A stretch of DNA of 64,000 nucleotides from Paraburkholderia sp. BL9I2N2 (GTDB lineage Bacteria; Pseudomonadota; Gammaproteobacteria; Burkholderiales; Burkholderiaceae). The stretch is from the NCBI RefSeq assembly GCF_004339745.1, contig NZ_SMGP01000002.1, forward strand, positions 186,001 to 250,000, given 5' to 3'. The translations under genes were made by a program, and so were the position numbers. The notes under the pieces were generated by a model. The model saw nothing but the letters and a program-made list of their open reading frames with translations, was not told the DNA's origin and ran no database searches. The number at the start of each line of letters is the position of its first letter. The stretch's first letter is position 1. Of this stretch, positions 63,916-64,000 are shown piece by piece.

Positions 63916-64000
63916 CTAGTTCTTACGCTGCAACGCGAACAGCGTCCCGGCGATCAGAATAAACGCGCCGATAATCACCTTCTGCCAGGTGCTCGGCACG
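63916..64000 (-). CDS. C-terminus of a membrane protein, probably a sugar ABC permease (cut by window end)
   Basis: Only the last 27 codons are visible: PSTWQKVIIGAFILIAGT and a short basic tail, then TAG. One transmembrane helix with this pattern is typical of the last helix of RbsC-like permeases. The identity is tentative. Confidence 0.5.
   Translation of the reverse strand, partial: VPSTWQKVIIGAFILIAGTLFALQRKN

Overview
The window is high-GC proteobacterial DNA that looks like Burkholderiaceae, most likely Paraburkholderia, Burkholderia or Caballeronia. This rests on codon use, the density of LysR/TetR-controlled oxidoreductases, and IS30 and ISNCY elements. The genus is an inference; there is no rRNA gene or complete tRNA gene to anchor it.

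Region 1 (1-8.9 kb) holds a hydrolase cut by the window edge, a KimA-like APC permease, a tandem alpha/beta-hydrolase of the exosortase/EPS-associated type, and a lipoprotein with a pectate-lyase-like beta-helix. About 1.7 kb of apparently non-coding DNA lies among them.

Region 2 (8.9-24.1 kb) is a complete group V soluble di-iron monooxygenase (propane/acetone/phenol type) locus. Its order is alcohol dehydrogenase, small coiled-coil protein, CobW-type GTPase, WD40-like protein, 67-aa protein, hydroxylase alpha, reductase, hydroxylase beta, coupling protein, amidohydrolase, DUF59 protein, dedicated GroEL, small membrane protein, and an AcoR/MimR-type sigma-54 activator. Two sigma-54 promoters (9098 and 13165) are each preceded by a pair of related 17-bp sites, so the dehydrogenase/metallochaperone operon and the monooxygenase operon look co-regulated by the linked activator.

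Region 3 (24.3-37.3 kb) is ordinary catabolic accessory DNA: DUF427, GST, LysR, MaoC hydratase, HIBADH-like dehydrogenase, TetR, MDR and SDR oxidoreductases, a PNPOx/ferredoxin-reductase fusion with an AhpD-like partner and LysR, and an epoxide-hydrolase-like enzyme. The tetR operator/promoter region is duplicated 2.3 kb away, making a two-promoter regulon. Several frameshifted remnants lie here.

Region 4 (37.6-60.1 kb) is a mobile island beside decayed livF and acyl-CoA dehydrogenase genes. It opens with a four-gene module of three consecutive large tyrosine recombinases plus a coiled-coil partner. The cargo includes a lone VbhA-like antitoxin, a frameshifted XRE regulator, and a three-gene operon encoding an SPPY DNA methyltransferase, a DUF262 (GmrS-like) protein and a HEPN protein with an intact RX4H motif; the operon is a good candidate for an undescribed anti-phage system. 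Further cargo is a tRNA 3'-half remnant, a DUF5677-like protein, a second HEPN-like protein, an IS30 element, a Dam remnant and iteron-like repeats. An ISNCY element here was split by a 1.9-kb Tn7/Tn5053-like mini-element (TniQ, VapB, truncated VapC). That insertion lies exactly at the transposase start codon and its 5-bp duplication rebuilt the codon.

Region 5 (60.1-64 kb) returns to chromosomal style: a phosphoesterase/phospholipase C, a type VI secretion amidase effector/immunity pair (Tae1/Tai1 type), a DeoR repressor, and the 3' end of a membrane protein that is probably a sugar ABC permease.
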